A stretch of DNA of 64,000 nt from Saccharopolyspora kobensis (GCF_900108315.1 NZ_FNVB01000009.1:1-64000); one strand, 5' to 3'. Shown: positions 50,848 through 60,085, counted from the first letter of the stretch. Made by a program: numbers and translations. The notes: generated by a model from the letters alone, not told the origin.

Positions 50848-52434
50848 CTATCCGCTGACGGAGTGACCGGCGATGTCGGTGCGGGCCCTGGCCACGGACT
50901 TGCGGTCCGCGCCGCCGATGTCGAGCTCGAAGCGCACATCGCTGCCGGTCTCCAGTTCCCTGGCGTGCACGGTGAGCTCGCCGGTCTCGGACATGGCGAA
51001 GGTGATCTCGATCCGGCAGCCCGCCGGTCGGGCCGGTATGCCGGTGAGCATGCCGCGCCCGACCTTGGTGTTGTCGGCCAGATCGTCGGAAGGCGTCGGC
51101 CCGGCCTGCTCCCAGACCTCGATCTCGGCCATCCGCTGGTTGTCGATGGCGGTCTGGAACGGGAACGGGCCGGTGTCGGCGGGCAGCTGGGTGTTGGGCT
51201 GCAGCAGGTGCGCGACCATCTGCCGGGCCCGGACCGGATCGGTCAGCGCCAGCGGATCGCGCGGATCGACGGCCTTGACCCCGAACGCCCGGGGCACCAC
51301 GGTCGCCACCCGCTTGCGGGCCATCGCCGCGGCATCGGCCTCGCTGATGCCCAGCTGCCGCGCCGAACCGCCCTTGGCCTGTTTGATCAGCGCGAACAGC
51401 GCGGCGCCCTTGGCGACCGCGAGGTCGGGCTCGGACAACCGGGCGGTCAGCCCGAACCGCTCCTCCAACGCGGCCGAGACCGCGGGCATCCGGGTCATGC
51501 CACCGGCCAGCAGCACCTCGTCGAACCGCTCGACGCCCTTGCGGCGCGCGGTGTCGATGATCCGCCCGGTGATCGTCATGGTCCGCTCGAGCAGGTCGGC
51601 GGTGAGCTCCTCCAGCAGCTCCCGGGTGAACTTCACGTTGACCGCCGCTCCCGAGGCGCGCAGCGCGACGTTGCGGGACATCGTGGCGCTCAACGCCTTC
51701 TTGACCTCTTCGGCCCGGTCGGCGAACTCCTGCATGGCCAGCTCGTCGGCGCTGGGATCCAGCTTCGGGTGCGCTTCGCGGAAGGTGCTGAGCAGGTGGT
51801 CCACGATGCGCTGGTCCCAGTCCGCGCCGCCCAGCTCGCCGTCGCCGTCGGTGCACACCACCTGGACGTCATCGCCGGAAACCCGGATCACGGTGGTGTC
51901 GAAGGTGCCGCCGCCCAGGTCGTAGACCAGCACGTGCCGCGTGCCCGCAGCGTCGTCGAGCACGTGGTGGTGCAGCGCGGCGGCGACCGGCTCGGCCAGC
52001 ACGTCCAGCACGGTCAGCCCCGCGATCTCGCCGGCCCGGCGGGTGGCCTCGCGCTCGGCGATGCCGAAGTGCGCGGGCACGGTGATCACCACGTCGCGCA
52101 CTTCCAGCCCGGTGTTCTCCTCGGCGGCGCGGGCGAGTTCGCGCAGGATCAGCGCGGAGATCTTCTCCGGCGTGTACCGCTCGCGGTGGTAGGTGAACTC
52201 GACGCCCTCGCGCCCCATGTCCCGCTTGACCAGCTGCGCCACCAGGTGCGGGGCGAGCAGCGCGGAGTTCTTCGCCGCGGTGCCGACCAGCGCGCTGCCC
52301 GGCCGCTCGAAGTACACCACCGACGGCGTGGTGTCCTCGCCGATCGCGCTCTTGGCGATCACCGGGCGGGTGGTCTCGTCGACGTAGGAGATGCAGGAGT
52401 GCGTCGTGCCGAGGTCGATGCCGAACGTCGCCAT
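50848..52434 (-). CDS. Hsp70-family protein, second copy, short C-terminus
   Basis: A 528-aa chaperone-type ATPase. Motifs: FGIDLGTTHSCISYVDE, VLVYDLGGGTFDTTVIRVSG, TDGDGELGGADWDQRI, VPAHFGIAEREATRRAG, PVAAALHHH and VLLAGGMTRMPAV. The nucleotide domain is complete (about 1-375); the C-terminal domain is short and lacks the DnaK lid and tail. It is about as divergent from the first copy as from DnaK by eye. It starts 13 bases after the stop of the CHAT gene and is surely cotranscribed with it. A role as a chaperone or sensor attached to the caspase-like protein is inference. Confidence 0.93.
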   Translation of the reverse strand: MATFGIDLGTTHSCISYVDETTRPVIAKSAIGEDTTPSVVYFERPGSALVGTAAKNSALLAPHLVAQLVKRDMGREGVEFTYHRERYTPEKISALILRELARAAEENTGLEVRDVVITVPAHFGIAEREATRRAGEIAGLTVLDVLAEPVAAALHHHVLDDAAGTRHVLVYDLGGGTFDTTVIRVSGDDVQVVCTDGDGELGGADWDQRIVDHLLSTFREAHPKLDPSADELAMQEFADRAEEVKKALSATMSRNVALRASGAAVNVKFTRELLEELTADLLERTMTITGRIIDTARRKGVERFDEVLLAGGMTRMPAVSAALEERFGLTARLSEPDLAVAKGAALFALIKQAKGGSARQLGISEADAAAMARKRVATVVPRAFGVKAVDPRDPLALTDPVRARQMVAHLLQPNTQLPADTGPFPFQTAIDNQRMAEIEVWEQAGPTPSDDLADNTKVGRGMLTGIPARPAGCRIEITFAMSETGELTVHARELETGSDVRFELDIGGADRKSVARARTDIAGHSVSG

Positions 52435-52447
52435 CGGGTTCCCTTCT

Positions 52448-55400
52448 TCATCGGCCCTGATAGGTGAATGCTGCCCAGTGCTGCGGCGCGGCGGGGTCGA
52501 CTTCGGCGAAGAAAGCCCCCAGTTCCCCGGGAATCCCGTCCAGCGGGCGCCGCCTCGGATCGAGCATCCACAGCTGCGCGGCCCGCAGTGCGCTCGCCGG
52601 ATCGGGGTAGCCGGCGTTGAGGTAGTGGTGGAACACGATCATGAACATGGCGGTGGGCAGGTCCACCACCTCCCACCGGGTCCCGACCACCCCGACGGCC
52701 CCGGCGGCGAGGAACGCGGTGGACAGCGTCAGCACCTCGTCGTGCTGCCGGTCGGTCAGATCGCTGGCGCAGGCCGCGAGCACCACCAGCGCGCCGGCGG
52801 GTTTGTCCCGCGACTGCCGCAGGATGTCCTGCACCGGCAGCACTTCCTGCGAACCCAGCAGCAGCGCCGATTCCACCGGCAGCTCGGCGGGCACGGCGTG
52901 GCAGGCCAGGTGCAGCATCGACGCGCTGGGCAGCAGCGCCAGCACGTCGGCGGGCTTCGGCGGCGGCTGCCGGTCCCGACGGCGAGGATCGCGCGGTTTT
53001 CCCAGGTAGGGGCCGTGCGAGTAGTGCGTGCGGTGGATGTGGCCCATCTCGTGCTGGGTCCAGTGCAGCTCCGGCATCCGCACCAGCGCGGGCTCGCTGT
53101 CCCACGGCCGGGCTTCCCGCCGACCGGCTTCGAGGAACTGCCGTGCCGAAGCGGCGTAGCAGATCACGGCGTCCTGGCAGGCGTACCGGACCTTGCCGCC
53201 CGGCACCCGCCGCCGCGCGGCGTGCCACGGCACGGCGCCGAACTTGCCCACCGGCACCAGCACGATCCGCAGCGGCCCGGAACCCGCCAGCAGATCCAGC
53301 ACCGGGTTCAGCACCGCCGCCCAAGCCCAGTCGCACACTTCGGCCAGCGCGGTTCGCCACTCGTCCTCGACGTCCTTCCCACGAGCGCGCTCCCGTTGCG
53401 CCTGGTCGAACCGCGCGACCGGCCCGTCCTCCCTGAGCTGCGGAGACATCACCTGCCGGACCTCGCCGTCAGCGGTGACCAGCACGACGACGCCGGGCAG
53501 CAGGTACACCAGCGCCCGGGTCGCCGAAGCGCGCAACCCGGCGGCGATCTCCTCCACCGGCGGCGGCGAAAGCAACTGCGCCTCAACGGGTTCGAGCGCG
53601 CGCAGCACCCGGTATCGGAGGTCGCTGGGCAGGTCGGCATCGGAAACCCTGATCACACCGGCATTTCCGACGTCCCACGGCCGTTCCTCGGCGGCTTCGG
53701 CCTCCCACCGCTCGGCCAGCTCGCCGTGCCCGTGCTCCCGGAGCAGGGTCGGGATGCTCGCCTCCACGGTCGAGGCGTGCAGGACCATGCCGCGCCCCAG
53801 CTCCAGCGCCTGCACAGCGGCCTCCGGCTGCCCGACGGCCAGGCACCAGTGGCTGACCTCCGTCGCTTCGCCGGTCGCGGTGTTCGCGGTCTCCAGCGCT
53901 CGCCGGGGGCTGTTCTGCAGCAGCACGTTGCGCGCCCGCTCCCGCAGCGAGGCCAACCCGTTGGACACGGCGCGCTGCTGGTCGCGGCGCGCGCTGTCGC
54001 CGCGGGTGAAGTAGCAGTCGGCCAGGGAGTTCAGCAGGTTCGCGGTCTCGAACGCGCCCGGTTCAGGCTCGAACTCGCGGAGGATCTGCTCGAAGCGGTT
54101 GATGGCGTTGTTCAGATCGCGCGGCGAGCGGGTGATCTCGTAGCGGGCCCGCAGCGCGATCCCGAGGCCTTCCAACGCCCCTCGTCGCTCTCGCGGATGC
54201 AGGTCGGGCTTGGCGCACACCTCGGTCATCATCGCGATACCGCGGTTGAGCACGGCGACGTCGCGAGTGGCGGTGCCCTGCCCGATGCACGTCATCGCCG
54301 CGCCGAGCACTTCGTTGGTGTGGTCGAGGTGGTGCTCGGGAACCTGGTCGAGCGCTTCCAGCACGGCGTCGGCGGCAGCGGGATCCGCGGCGTTGCCGGA
54401 GACGACGCTCTTCATGAGCTGGACCGACCCGAGCATGCTCGACACCCGCGGCCGCAACCAGTCGTCCTCGGGGAGGTCGTCGAGGAGCGCGGTCAGCTCG
54501 GCTTCCATGCGCTCGGCCTTCTCCGCGTCCATCGAGTGCGGCGAGATGTGCCGCGCCACTTCGGCGAACCGCGCGACGGCGTGCCGGTCGTGCCCGGAAC
54601 CGGAGGCGAAGTACCGGGCGGCCTCCAGATCCTCCTGGCTGCCGAACGCCATGTACCGCTGGATCAGCAGCGAGCTCAACCACGGTGCGAGCAGCGGCCG
54701 GAGACCGTGGTCGGCGGGCAGCAGCTCATCGGCGCGGCGAAGGTGCTCCACCGAGGCGCTGGCGGCAGCGGTGTCGCGGGCGTTGATCGACTGAACGCCT
54801 TCGGCGGCGGCGAGCAGGAAGTGGTTGATCCCGGCGTTGAGCGGATCGGTGCCGCCGCGCCGCACCGCCTGCTCGGCGAGCTCCCGCACCCGGCCGAGGG
54901 ATTGCCGGGAGCGGTCGAAGGCGGAGGAGACCAGCAGCGTGCTGGCCAGCGGCGTGATCACCTGCGCCCGCGCGGGGTCGTCGTCGGCGAAGTGCTCCAG
55001 GGCCTGTTCCAGTCGGCGGACGATGGCGGCGTGCTCGTCGGCGGTGAGGTCCTCGGGCTTGCTGTCGGGCATCCGCGCGGTGGCGCGCAGCCCGCTGATC
55101 AGCAGCGGCCGCATCGGGTGATCGGCGGGCAGCGCCGCAGCGGCCTCGGCGATCCGGGCGGTGGCGGTGTCGGTGTCCTCGGCATCGCCGGTGACCTCGG
55201 CGAGCTTCGCGGCCATCGCGGCCTGGAACGCGTCGATCTCCGGCCTGCCCGGCAGGTCCTCGCCCCAGGCGCGGGAGACTCGATCGAGCTCGTCGATCGC
55301 GCTCTCCCAGTCGGATGCGGTCGACTCGTCGGTCCGGCCGGCGGCGCTGACCAGCGTCCGCAGCAGCATGATGGAGCCGTCCGAGGTGTCGGCGATCGCA

Positions 55401-56137
55401 TCCAGGTGCTCGCGCGCTTCGGCCAGTTCCTCCGGTGAAACCCGCAGGGTGAGCCCGTTGACCATGCTGGCGTTGAGCTGCCCGTGCCGGAGCTCGGCCG
55501 GGATGTGCCTGGTCAGCAGCAGGTAGGCGAGGCCGGTGTGGCAACTGTCGACGGCGTGCGGATCGTCGAGCTCCTGGAGAGCGGCGGTCAGATCCTCCAC
55601 CGCGGCCCGGTGCTCGGAGTCGTCGCCACCGGCGGACATGAACCGCGTCAGGTGCATCGACCCGCGCACGAACCGGATCCGCGAGCGCAGCGGCGATTCC
55701 GGCAGCTGCTCGAACGCGGTGCCCAGATCGGCGAGAGCCGAGTCGACGTGCTCGAAAGCCGTCAGGCTGAGCACCATCTGACCGGTGATGAGGCCGATCC
55801 GCCCGATGATCTCCGGGTCGTCGACCAACGGCCGGAGCTGCTGCAAACAGCCCACCGCTGCGCGGAATTCGGCGGTATCACCGCGCTCGCCGCGCAGGGC
55901 GTGCGCGAGCCCGAGCTGGTACAGCGGCGCCGCGCGAGCGGGGGAGTTCTCGGCCAGGACTTCGAGGAGACTGCCTGCGACCGTGAGCACCTCGTCGACG
56001 TCGGCACCGGTCGTCTGCGCCCGCTGGAGCAGCAGGTCCGCGAGTTCCACCAGCAGCCGGTAGGCGGTCTCGTCGTCCAGCTCCTCACCGAGCTGGGCGT
56101 AGCGCTGCGCGATCTCTTCGTCGAGTTCGCCCGCCAT
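52448..56137 (-). CDS. TPR-CHAT (caspase-like protease) protein
   Basis: A 1229-aa cytoplasmic protein. Residues about 1-850 are helical repeats of TPR type (for example PLYQLGLAHALRGERGDTAEFRAAVG; ARFAEVARHISPHSMDAEKAERMEAEL; NLLNSLADCYFTRGDSARR). The last 330 residues are a CHAT domain with the catalytic pair: His about 1080 in MLHLACHAVP and Cys about 1123 in VVLAACASD, and TRWEVVDLPTAMFM and FHHYLNAGYP as family blocks. CHAT proteases of the caspase clan act as effectors in several bacterial defence and signalling systems. First gene of an operon with Hsp70. Start: ATG (MAGELDEE) after GGAAGGGA; the longer frame to 56320 overlaps the next gene's promoter. Confidence 0.92.
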   Translation of the reverse strand: MAGELDEEIAQRYAQLGEELDDETAYRLLVELADLLLQRAQTTGADVDEVLTVAGSLLEVLAENSPARAAPLYQLGLAHALRGERGDTAEFRAAVGCLQQLRPLVDDPEIIGRIGLITGQMVLSLTAFEHVDSALADLGTAFEQLPESPLRSRIRFVRGSMHLTRFMSAGGDDSEHRAAVEDLTAALQELDDPHAVDSCHTGLAYLLLTRHIPAELRHGQLNASMVNGLTLRVSPEELAEAREHLDAIADTSDGSIMLLRTLVSAAGRTDESTASDWESAIDELDRVSRAWGEDLPGRPEIDAFQAAMAAKLAEVTGDAEDTDTATARIAEAAAALPADHPMRPLLISGLRATARMPDSKPEDLTADEHAAIVRRLEQALEHFADDDPARAQVITPLASTLLVSSAFDRSRQSLGRVRELAEQAVRRGGTDPLNAGINHFLLAAAEGVQSINARDTAAASASVEHLRRADELLPADHGLRPLLAPWLSSLLIQRYMAFGSQEDLEAARYFASGSGHDRHAVARFAEVARHISPHSMDAEKAERMEAELTALLDDLPEDDWLRPRVSSMLGSVQLMKSVVSGNAADPAAADAVLEALDQVPEHHLDHTNEVLGAAMTCIGQGTATRDVAVLNRGIAMMTEVCAKPDLHPRERRGALEGLGIALRARYEITRSPRDLNNAINRFEQILREFEPEPGAFETANLLNSLADCYFTRGDSARRDQQRAVSNGLASLRERARNVLLQNSPRRALETANTATGEATEVSHWCLAVGQPEAAVQALELGRGMVLHASTVEASIPTLLREHGHGELAERWEAEAAEERPWDVGNAGVIRVSDADLPSDLRYRVLRALEPVEAQLLSPPPVEEIAAGLRASATRALVYLLPGVVVLVTADGEVRQVMSPQLREDGPVARFDQAQRERARGKDVEDEWRTALAEVCDWAWAAVLNPVLDLLAGSGPLRIVLVPVGKFGAVPWHAARRRVPGGKVRYACQDAVICYAASARQFLEAGRREARPWDSEPALVRMPELHWTQHEMGHIHRTHYSHGPYLGKPRDPRRRDRQPPPKPADVLALLPSASMLHLACHAVPAELPVESALLLGSQEVLPVQDILRQSRDKPAGALVVLAACASDLTDRQHDEVLTLSTAFLAAGAVGVVGTRWEVVDLPTAMFMIVFHHYLNAGYPDPASALRAAQLWMLDPRRRPLDGIPGELGAFFAEVDPAAPQHWAAFTYQGR

Positions 56138-56305
56138 CCCGTCCCTTCCTACCGCCGCAGAGCTTACTGCTTGGATGCGGCGGCTGATGGGAAAGTTCCC
56201 GCGAACGGCCCAGGCTTTCGCCGCACCTCGGGCTGGTGCGCCCGCGGCAGAACCGGTCAAAATACTCCAGTTCGATCGTGGTGTTCCCGGATTGAGGAGA
56301 CGCAC

Positions 56306-57577
56306 GTGGGCAAGCGACATCTGGTGACCGCCGTGGCCCTGGCCGCGGCGATGACGACCGCAGCACTACCCGCATCGGCCTCGGCAGCCGCCACGCCACC
56401 GGCGCTGTCGGACTTCGTGCTGGAGCCCACTAACGGCAACCTCCAGGGCATCGTCGACCAGCTCGACGCGGAACTGCCCAAGCTCGGCGTGCAGAACATC
56501 CTGGAGCAGGCCAACCGCACCGACGCCCCGAAGGGCGACGCCTGCACCTCACCCGCGCTGGACACCATGAAGTGGCCGTTGGCGCGCAAGTTCTGCTTCA
56601 ACGCGGGCGATGTAGCCACCGAGGAGTGGATGCCGCAGGGCATCACCACGGTCGCCGACGCCCAGGAAGACCAGCAGTGGGGCACCAAGCAGGCGATCCT
56701 GGTCAGCTGGTACGACAAGCAGACGGCCCCGGTCAAGGGCGTCCGGGTCTCGTTCCTCGACACCGCGACGGGCGACTACCAGCACGTCCTGCTGGCGTAC
56801 CCGTACATCAACAGCTACGGCAACCCGACCTACGAGGCGCTGACGACCCCGCAGGCCGGTGACGGAAGCGCCGTCCACGCGGGCGGAATCGCCTGGTACG
56901 GCAACTACCTGTACCTGGCGGACACCCGCCGCGGCATCCGCGTGTTCGACATGCGCTACATCTTCGACATCAAGTCGGCGGCCAACGGCAACGTCGACGA
57001 CAGCAGCCAGCTGGGCCGCCAGAGCGGCACGTACTACAGCTACGGCTACCGCTACGTGATGCCCCAGGTCGCGGGCTACTCCAACCCGGGAGGCCTGGCG
57101 GACTTCCCGGCGGAGCACAGGTGCAACCCGAGCGGTCCGCAGAAGTTCTCCTACCTCGCCCTGGACCGCAGCCCGACCCCGGACACCCTGGTGACCGGCG
57201 AGTACTGCGCGAAGCAGGACGACCCGAACACCTACGGCCGAGTCGCGGAATGGCCCATGGACGGCAACACGGGCAAGCCCAAGCTGGACAGCGACGGCAA
57301 GTGGCGAGCGACGGCGGCCCACCGCCTCCCCAAACCGCGCGTCCAGGGAGCGGTGCCGACCGTCGGCCGCTGGTACCTGAGCAGCACCGGAAACGGCGAC
57401 ACCGGCCCGGGTTACCTCCAAGCGGCGAAGGGAATCGGAGTCCTGAGCACGGACAGCACGGAACAAGAAGTGGCGATCGGCGTGGAGGACCTGTCCTTCT
57501 GGCCGGGAAAGAACGAGCTCTGGACCGTCACGGAACACCCGGGCAAGCGAATCATCTACAGCACCCCGCGCCCCTGA
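56306..57577 (+). CDS. Secreted protein, likely beta-propeller
   Basis: A 423-aa exported protein. GTG start (with GAGGAG 7 bases upstream), basic n-region, hydrophobic core and an AxA-type cleavage (ALPASASAAA) form a signal peptide. The mature part shows repeated beta blocks with Trp/Tyr (MPQGITTVADAQED, AILVSWYDK, VRVSFLDTATGDYQHVLLAYP, HAGGIAWYGNYLYLADTRRGIRVFDM), which suggest a propeller. Four Cys probably form disulfides. I do not recognise a catalytic site; secreted lactonase-like or binding functions are possible. Confidence 0.78.
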   Translation: MGKRHLVTAVALAAAMTTAALPASASAAATPPALSDFVLEPTNGNLQGIVDQLDAELPKLGVQNILEQANRTDAPKGDACTSPALDTMKWPLARKFCFNAGDVATEEWMPQGITTVADAQEDQQWGTKQAILVSWYDKQTAPVKGVRVSFLDTATGDYQHVLLAYPYINSYGNPTYEALTTPQAGDGSAVHAGGIAWYGNYLYLADTRRGIRVFDMRYIFDIKSAANGNVDDSSQLGRQSGTYYSYGYRYVMPQVAGYSNPGGLADFPAEHRCNPSGPQKFSYLALDRSPTPDTLVTGEYCAKQDDPNTYGRVAEWPMDGNTGKPKLDSDGKWRATAAHRLPKPRVQGAVPTVGRWYLSSTGNGDTGPGYLQAAKGIGVLSTDSTEQEVAIGVEDLSFWPGKNELWTVTEHPGKRIIYSTPRP

Positions 57578-57589
57578 CCTGAACGCGAA

Positions 57590-57619
57590 GCGGCCCGGAC
57601 GCCTCGGCGCCCGGGCCGC
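57590..57619 (+). terminator. Terminator after the secreted protein gene
   Basis: GCGGCCCGG (57590-57598) pairs with CCGGGCCGC (57611-57619) around ACGCCTCGGCGC. It is 13 bases past the stop. Confidence 0.75.
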
Positions 57620-58003
57620 ACTTCGCTCGCCCGCGGGCGTTCGACCGATACCGACGTCCGGTGGGCGGGCGGGTGCCTGTTCCGGAAAGCGGTGGGTACG
57701 GGTGTTGTGCCCACCGGCAGGCGCTGCTGGTAAGAACGCGTGCGGAACCAGAAGGCGAATGCTCGAGTGGTAACCGCGGACTGCTCTTTCTTGTTTCTCT
57801 GAAGGTCGTTGCCGATTAACCGCTTTAGTTCGCGCAGTTCTGAAGATGTGGTGCCGGTGTTGCCGTTTCGGTGTTCTCGACATCGATCTCGCGTGATTTG
57901 TCGTGATCTTGCCGAGTGCCATTCTGCGCGCGCCGAGTGGTGCTAGCTTGGCTCCGGGAAGTGATCGGCGACGCTGCGCTCTGGGATTCCGAGGTGGTTC
58001 GGT
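57620..58003. other. Intergenic region, no gene seen
   Basis: 384 bases between the secreted-protein terminator and the Csb2-like gene. From about 57775 it is AT-richer (CTTTCTTGTTTCTCTGAAGG, TTAACCGCTTTAGTTCG), as expected for a promoter. No missing N-terminal half of Csb2 is seen here in any + frame, and there are no CRISPR repeats. Confidence 0.5.
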
Positions 58004-58681
58004 GTGATCGCGACGTACGCGTTTCCGCAGCACATCTCGGTTCGGGGGCGGATGGCCGGCGCTGTCGCCGTGTGCCTGCGGAAGACCGTGATGAGTCGGG
58101 TGGCCGATCCGATTCCTCCGGAGATCAGCGGGCACGGCGCCGATGGGAAGCCGCACGTCGCTTATCTGCCGCTGATCGACGCCGGGCATTCCGACGCCAC
58201 CGGCGATGTGCTCGGCGTGGGGGTGCTGGTTCCCGAGGAACGGGCGGATCTGGATGCTGCCGTCGGCTCTGCGCTGGCGGCGGGCTTCGAGCTCCGGCTG
58301 TCCGGTGCGCATTTGCGGCTGAAGCGGCGCAGTGTTGTGGGGACGCCGCTGGACGCGCAGTGGTGGCTTCGGCGGTCGCGGCGGTGGGCCAGCGTGACGC
58401 CGATGGTGCTCGACCGGTTCTCCGGGCGGAGCGAGGAAGAGGCCGAGATCGGCCGCGCCTGCCTGCGCGCCGGTCTGCCCGAGCCGACGTCGGTCACCGC
58501 CGGGCGAGATCCGATGCTGCGCGGCGGCGCGTTCCTCGGGCGGCGTGACCTCGCCCGTCAGGAGAAGGGGCCGCGACCGTTCATGCACGTCCTGCTGGAG
58601 TTCCCGACACCGGTGCACGGGCCGGTGCTGCTCGGCGCGCAGCGCTACCTCGGGATGGGGCTCTGCGCGCCTCGCCCCTGA
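58004..58681 (+). CDS. Csb2-like protein (type I-G/I-U CRISPR Cas5-Cas6 family), C-terminal half only
   Basis: A 225-aa protein resembling the second half of Csb2: EISGHGADGKPHVAYLPLIDAGH, DVLGVGVLVP, RRWASVTPMVLDRFSG, ARACLRAGLPEP-type helix (GRACLRAGLPEPTSV), and the C-terminal FMHVLLEFPTPVHGPVLLGAQRYLGMGLC, which matches the glycine-rich RAMP end of the family. Full Csb2 is usually about 450-550 aa, so the N-terminal domain is missing. No other cas gene or array is in the window. It may be a decayed remnant, or a stand-alone RNA-binding protein. GTG start. Confidence 0.62.
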   Translation: MIATYAFPQHISVRGRMAGAVAVCLRKTVMSRVADPIPPEISGHGADGKPHVAYLPLIDAGHSDATGDVLGVGVLVPEERADLDAAVGSALAAGFELRLSGAHLRLKRRSVVGTPLDAQWWLRRSRRWASVTPMVLDRFSGRSEEEAEIGRACLRAGLPEPTSVTAGRDPMLRGGAFLGRRDLARQEKGPRPFMHVLLEFPTPVHGPVLLGAQRYLGMGLCAPRP

Positions 58682-60085
58682 TCAGGCTTCGCAGACAGTG
58701 CCCTCCGGCGGGAGGGTCGCGTCCGTGAAGTAGCGGTTCACGTGGTCGATCACGCAGCGGTTGCCCGCCGCCATGTAGAGGCCGTGGTAGACGCCGGGGA
58801 ACTCGATCACCGTCGAACCGGGCACGTGGGACACCACCTCGCGGGTCGTCAGGAGCTCGTTCGCCCCGGACGCGCCGAGGATCGGCGGCAGGTTCTCGCC
58901 GTCCAGCGGGCCGCGCGGGTTGGTGACCTCCCAGCCGAGGCACGTCGTCTGGAGGCCCGGGAGGGCGTGCGGGAAGTCCGGGGTCAGGCGGCGGGCGCGT
59001 TCCGCAGCGGCTTCGAAGTCCTCGTAGGTGCGGTAGGTGAAGCCGTCGGCGCACTGGGTTGCGAGCATTGCGTTGGGGTGCCACGGTTTCCGCCCCTGGG
59101 ACGGCATCGTGAAGACCGTCGCGTCGCCGTTGCGGGCCGCCGCGATCGCCTGGTCGAGCTCGGTGTAGCGGCTCACGCCGAGGAACGGCTGCATCGCGTT
59201 CTCCAGGTCGAAGGCGCTGTAGGCGAGCTCGGTGCCCGCGACCGGGATGGGGGCGCGGTCGGCCTCGACGAGCAAGTCGCGCCACACCGCGCGCACGTCC
59301 TCACCGCGCATGCTGCAGCTCTCCGTCTCGCCGCACCAGTCCACGAAGCGGTTGAACAGGTCCGTGCGCTCCAGAGCTCGCAGTTCGTCCGCGCGCTCGT
59401 CCGACGCTGTGTGGTTGACGATGCTGTCCAGGAACATCGTGCGCACCTGCTGCGGGAACAGCCGCGCGTAGGACACGCCGATCACGCCGCCGTAGGACTG
59501 GCCGAAGTAGTTCAGCTCCTCCTCGCCGAGCGCCTCGCGGATCGCGTCGAGATCCCGGGCGTGCGAGGCGGAGTCCATGTTGTCGTAGAGCCCGGGCGCG
59601 AGCTCGCGGCACCGGTCGGCCTGTGCCGCGTTCTCCGCTGCTTTGGCGTCGAATTCGGCTTGGCTGCGGGGAAAGGTGAATTCCGGCCCGGTCATGACGC
59701 AGGCCTCTTCCTGCGCCTGGCTCCAGGTGGGCCACGAGCCGCGGGGCTCCCAGGTCACCACGTCGAACCGGGTCCGCAGCTCGGCCACGTTGTCGGCACC
59801 GGCCTTGAGGTCCTCGATGCCGGACGCCCCTGGGCCGCCGGGGTTGAACACCACCGATCCGATGCGTTGCGCCGGGTCGGTGCTGGGCAGGCGCGCTATC
59901 CGCAGTGACAGCTTCGCGCCGTGCGGGGCGTCCCAGTCGACCGGGACCTCCACCTCCGCGCACTCGTAGCCGCCCGGGTCGTCCTCACCCGCGCACGGTT
60001 GCCACGCCAGTTGCCGTTCCGCCGTCGCCGTTGCGCATCCGGACAAGCAGAGGGCTGCCGCCACGACGGTGATCGCTCTTTTCAT
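58682..60085 (-). CDS. Tripeptidyl aminopeptidase-type alpha/beta-hydrolase lipoprotein (TAP/SlpD family)
   Basis: A 467-aa exported hydrolase. Lipobox LCLSGC near residue 18 predicts a lipoprotein. Hydrolase features: VVFNPGGPGASG (oxyanion side), FDVVTWEPRG, the nucleophile elbow YFGQSYGGVIGV, and a C-terminal TAP-like lid with LQTTCLGWEV and the catalytic His in GVYHGLYMAAGNRCV. Such enzymes remove N-terminal tripeptides from exported proteins or cleave esters. ATG chosen (MKRAIT) after GAAGGAA. Its stop touches the Csb2-like stop (convergent). Confidence 0.9.
   Translation of the reverse strand: MKRAITVVAAALCLSGCATATAERQLAWQPCAGEDDPGGYECAEVEVPVDWDAPHGAKLSLRIARLPSTDPAQRIGSVVFNPGGPGASGIEDLKAGADNVAELRTRFDVVTWEPRGSWPTWSQAQEEACVMTGPEFTFPRSQAEFDAKAAENAAQADRCRELAPGLYDNMDSASHARDLDAIREALGEEELNYFGQSYGGVIGVSYARLFPQQVRTMFLDSIVNHTASDERADELRALERTDLFNRFVDWCGETESCSMRGEDVRAVWRDLLVEADRAPIPVAGTELAYSAFDLENAMQPFLGVSRYTELDQAIAAARNGDATVFTMPSQGRKPWHPNAMLATQCADGFTYRTYEDFEAAAERARRLTPDFPHALPGLQTTCLGWEVTNPRGPLDGENLPPILGASGANELLTTREVVSHVPGSTVIEFPGVYHGLYMAAGNRCVIDHVNRYFTDATLPPEGTVCEA

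Noticed and set aside
50569..52467. 632-aa + strand frame opposite the second Hsp70
   Set aside because: Val/Gly/Arg-rich shadow; the - strand Hsp70 signature motifs are complete.
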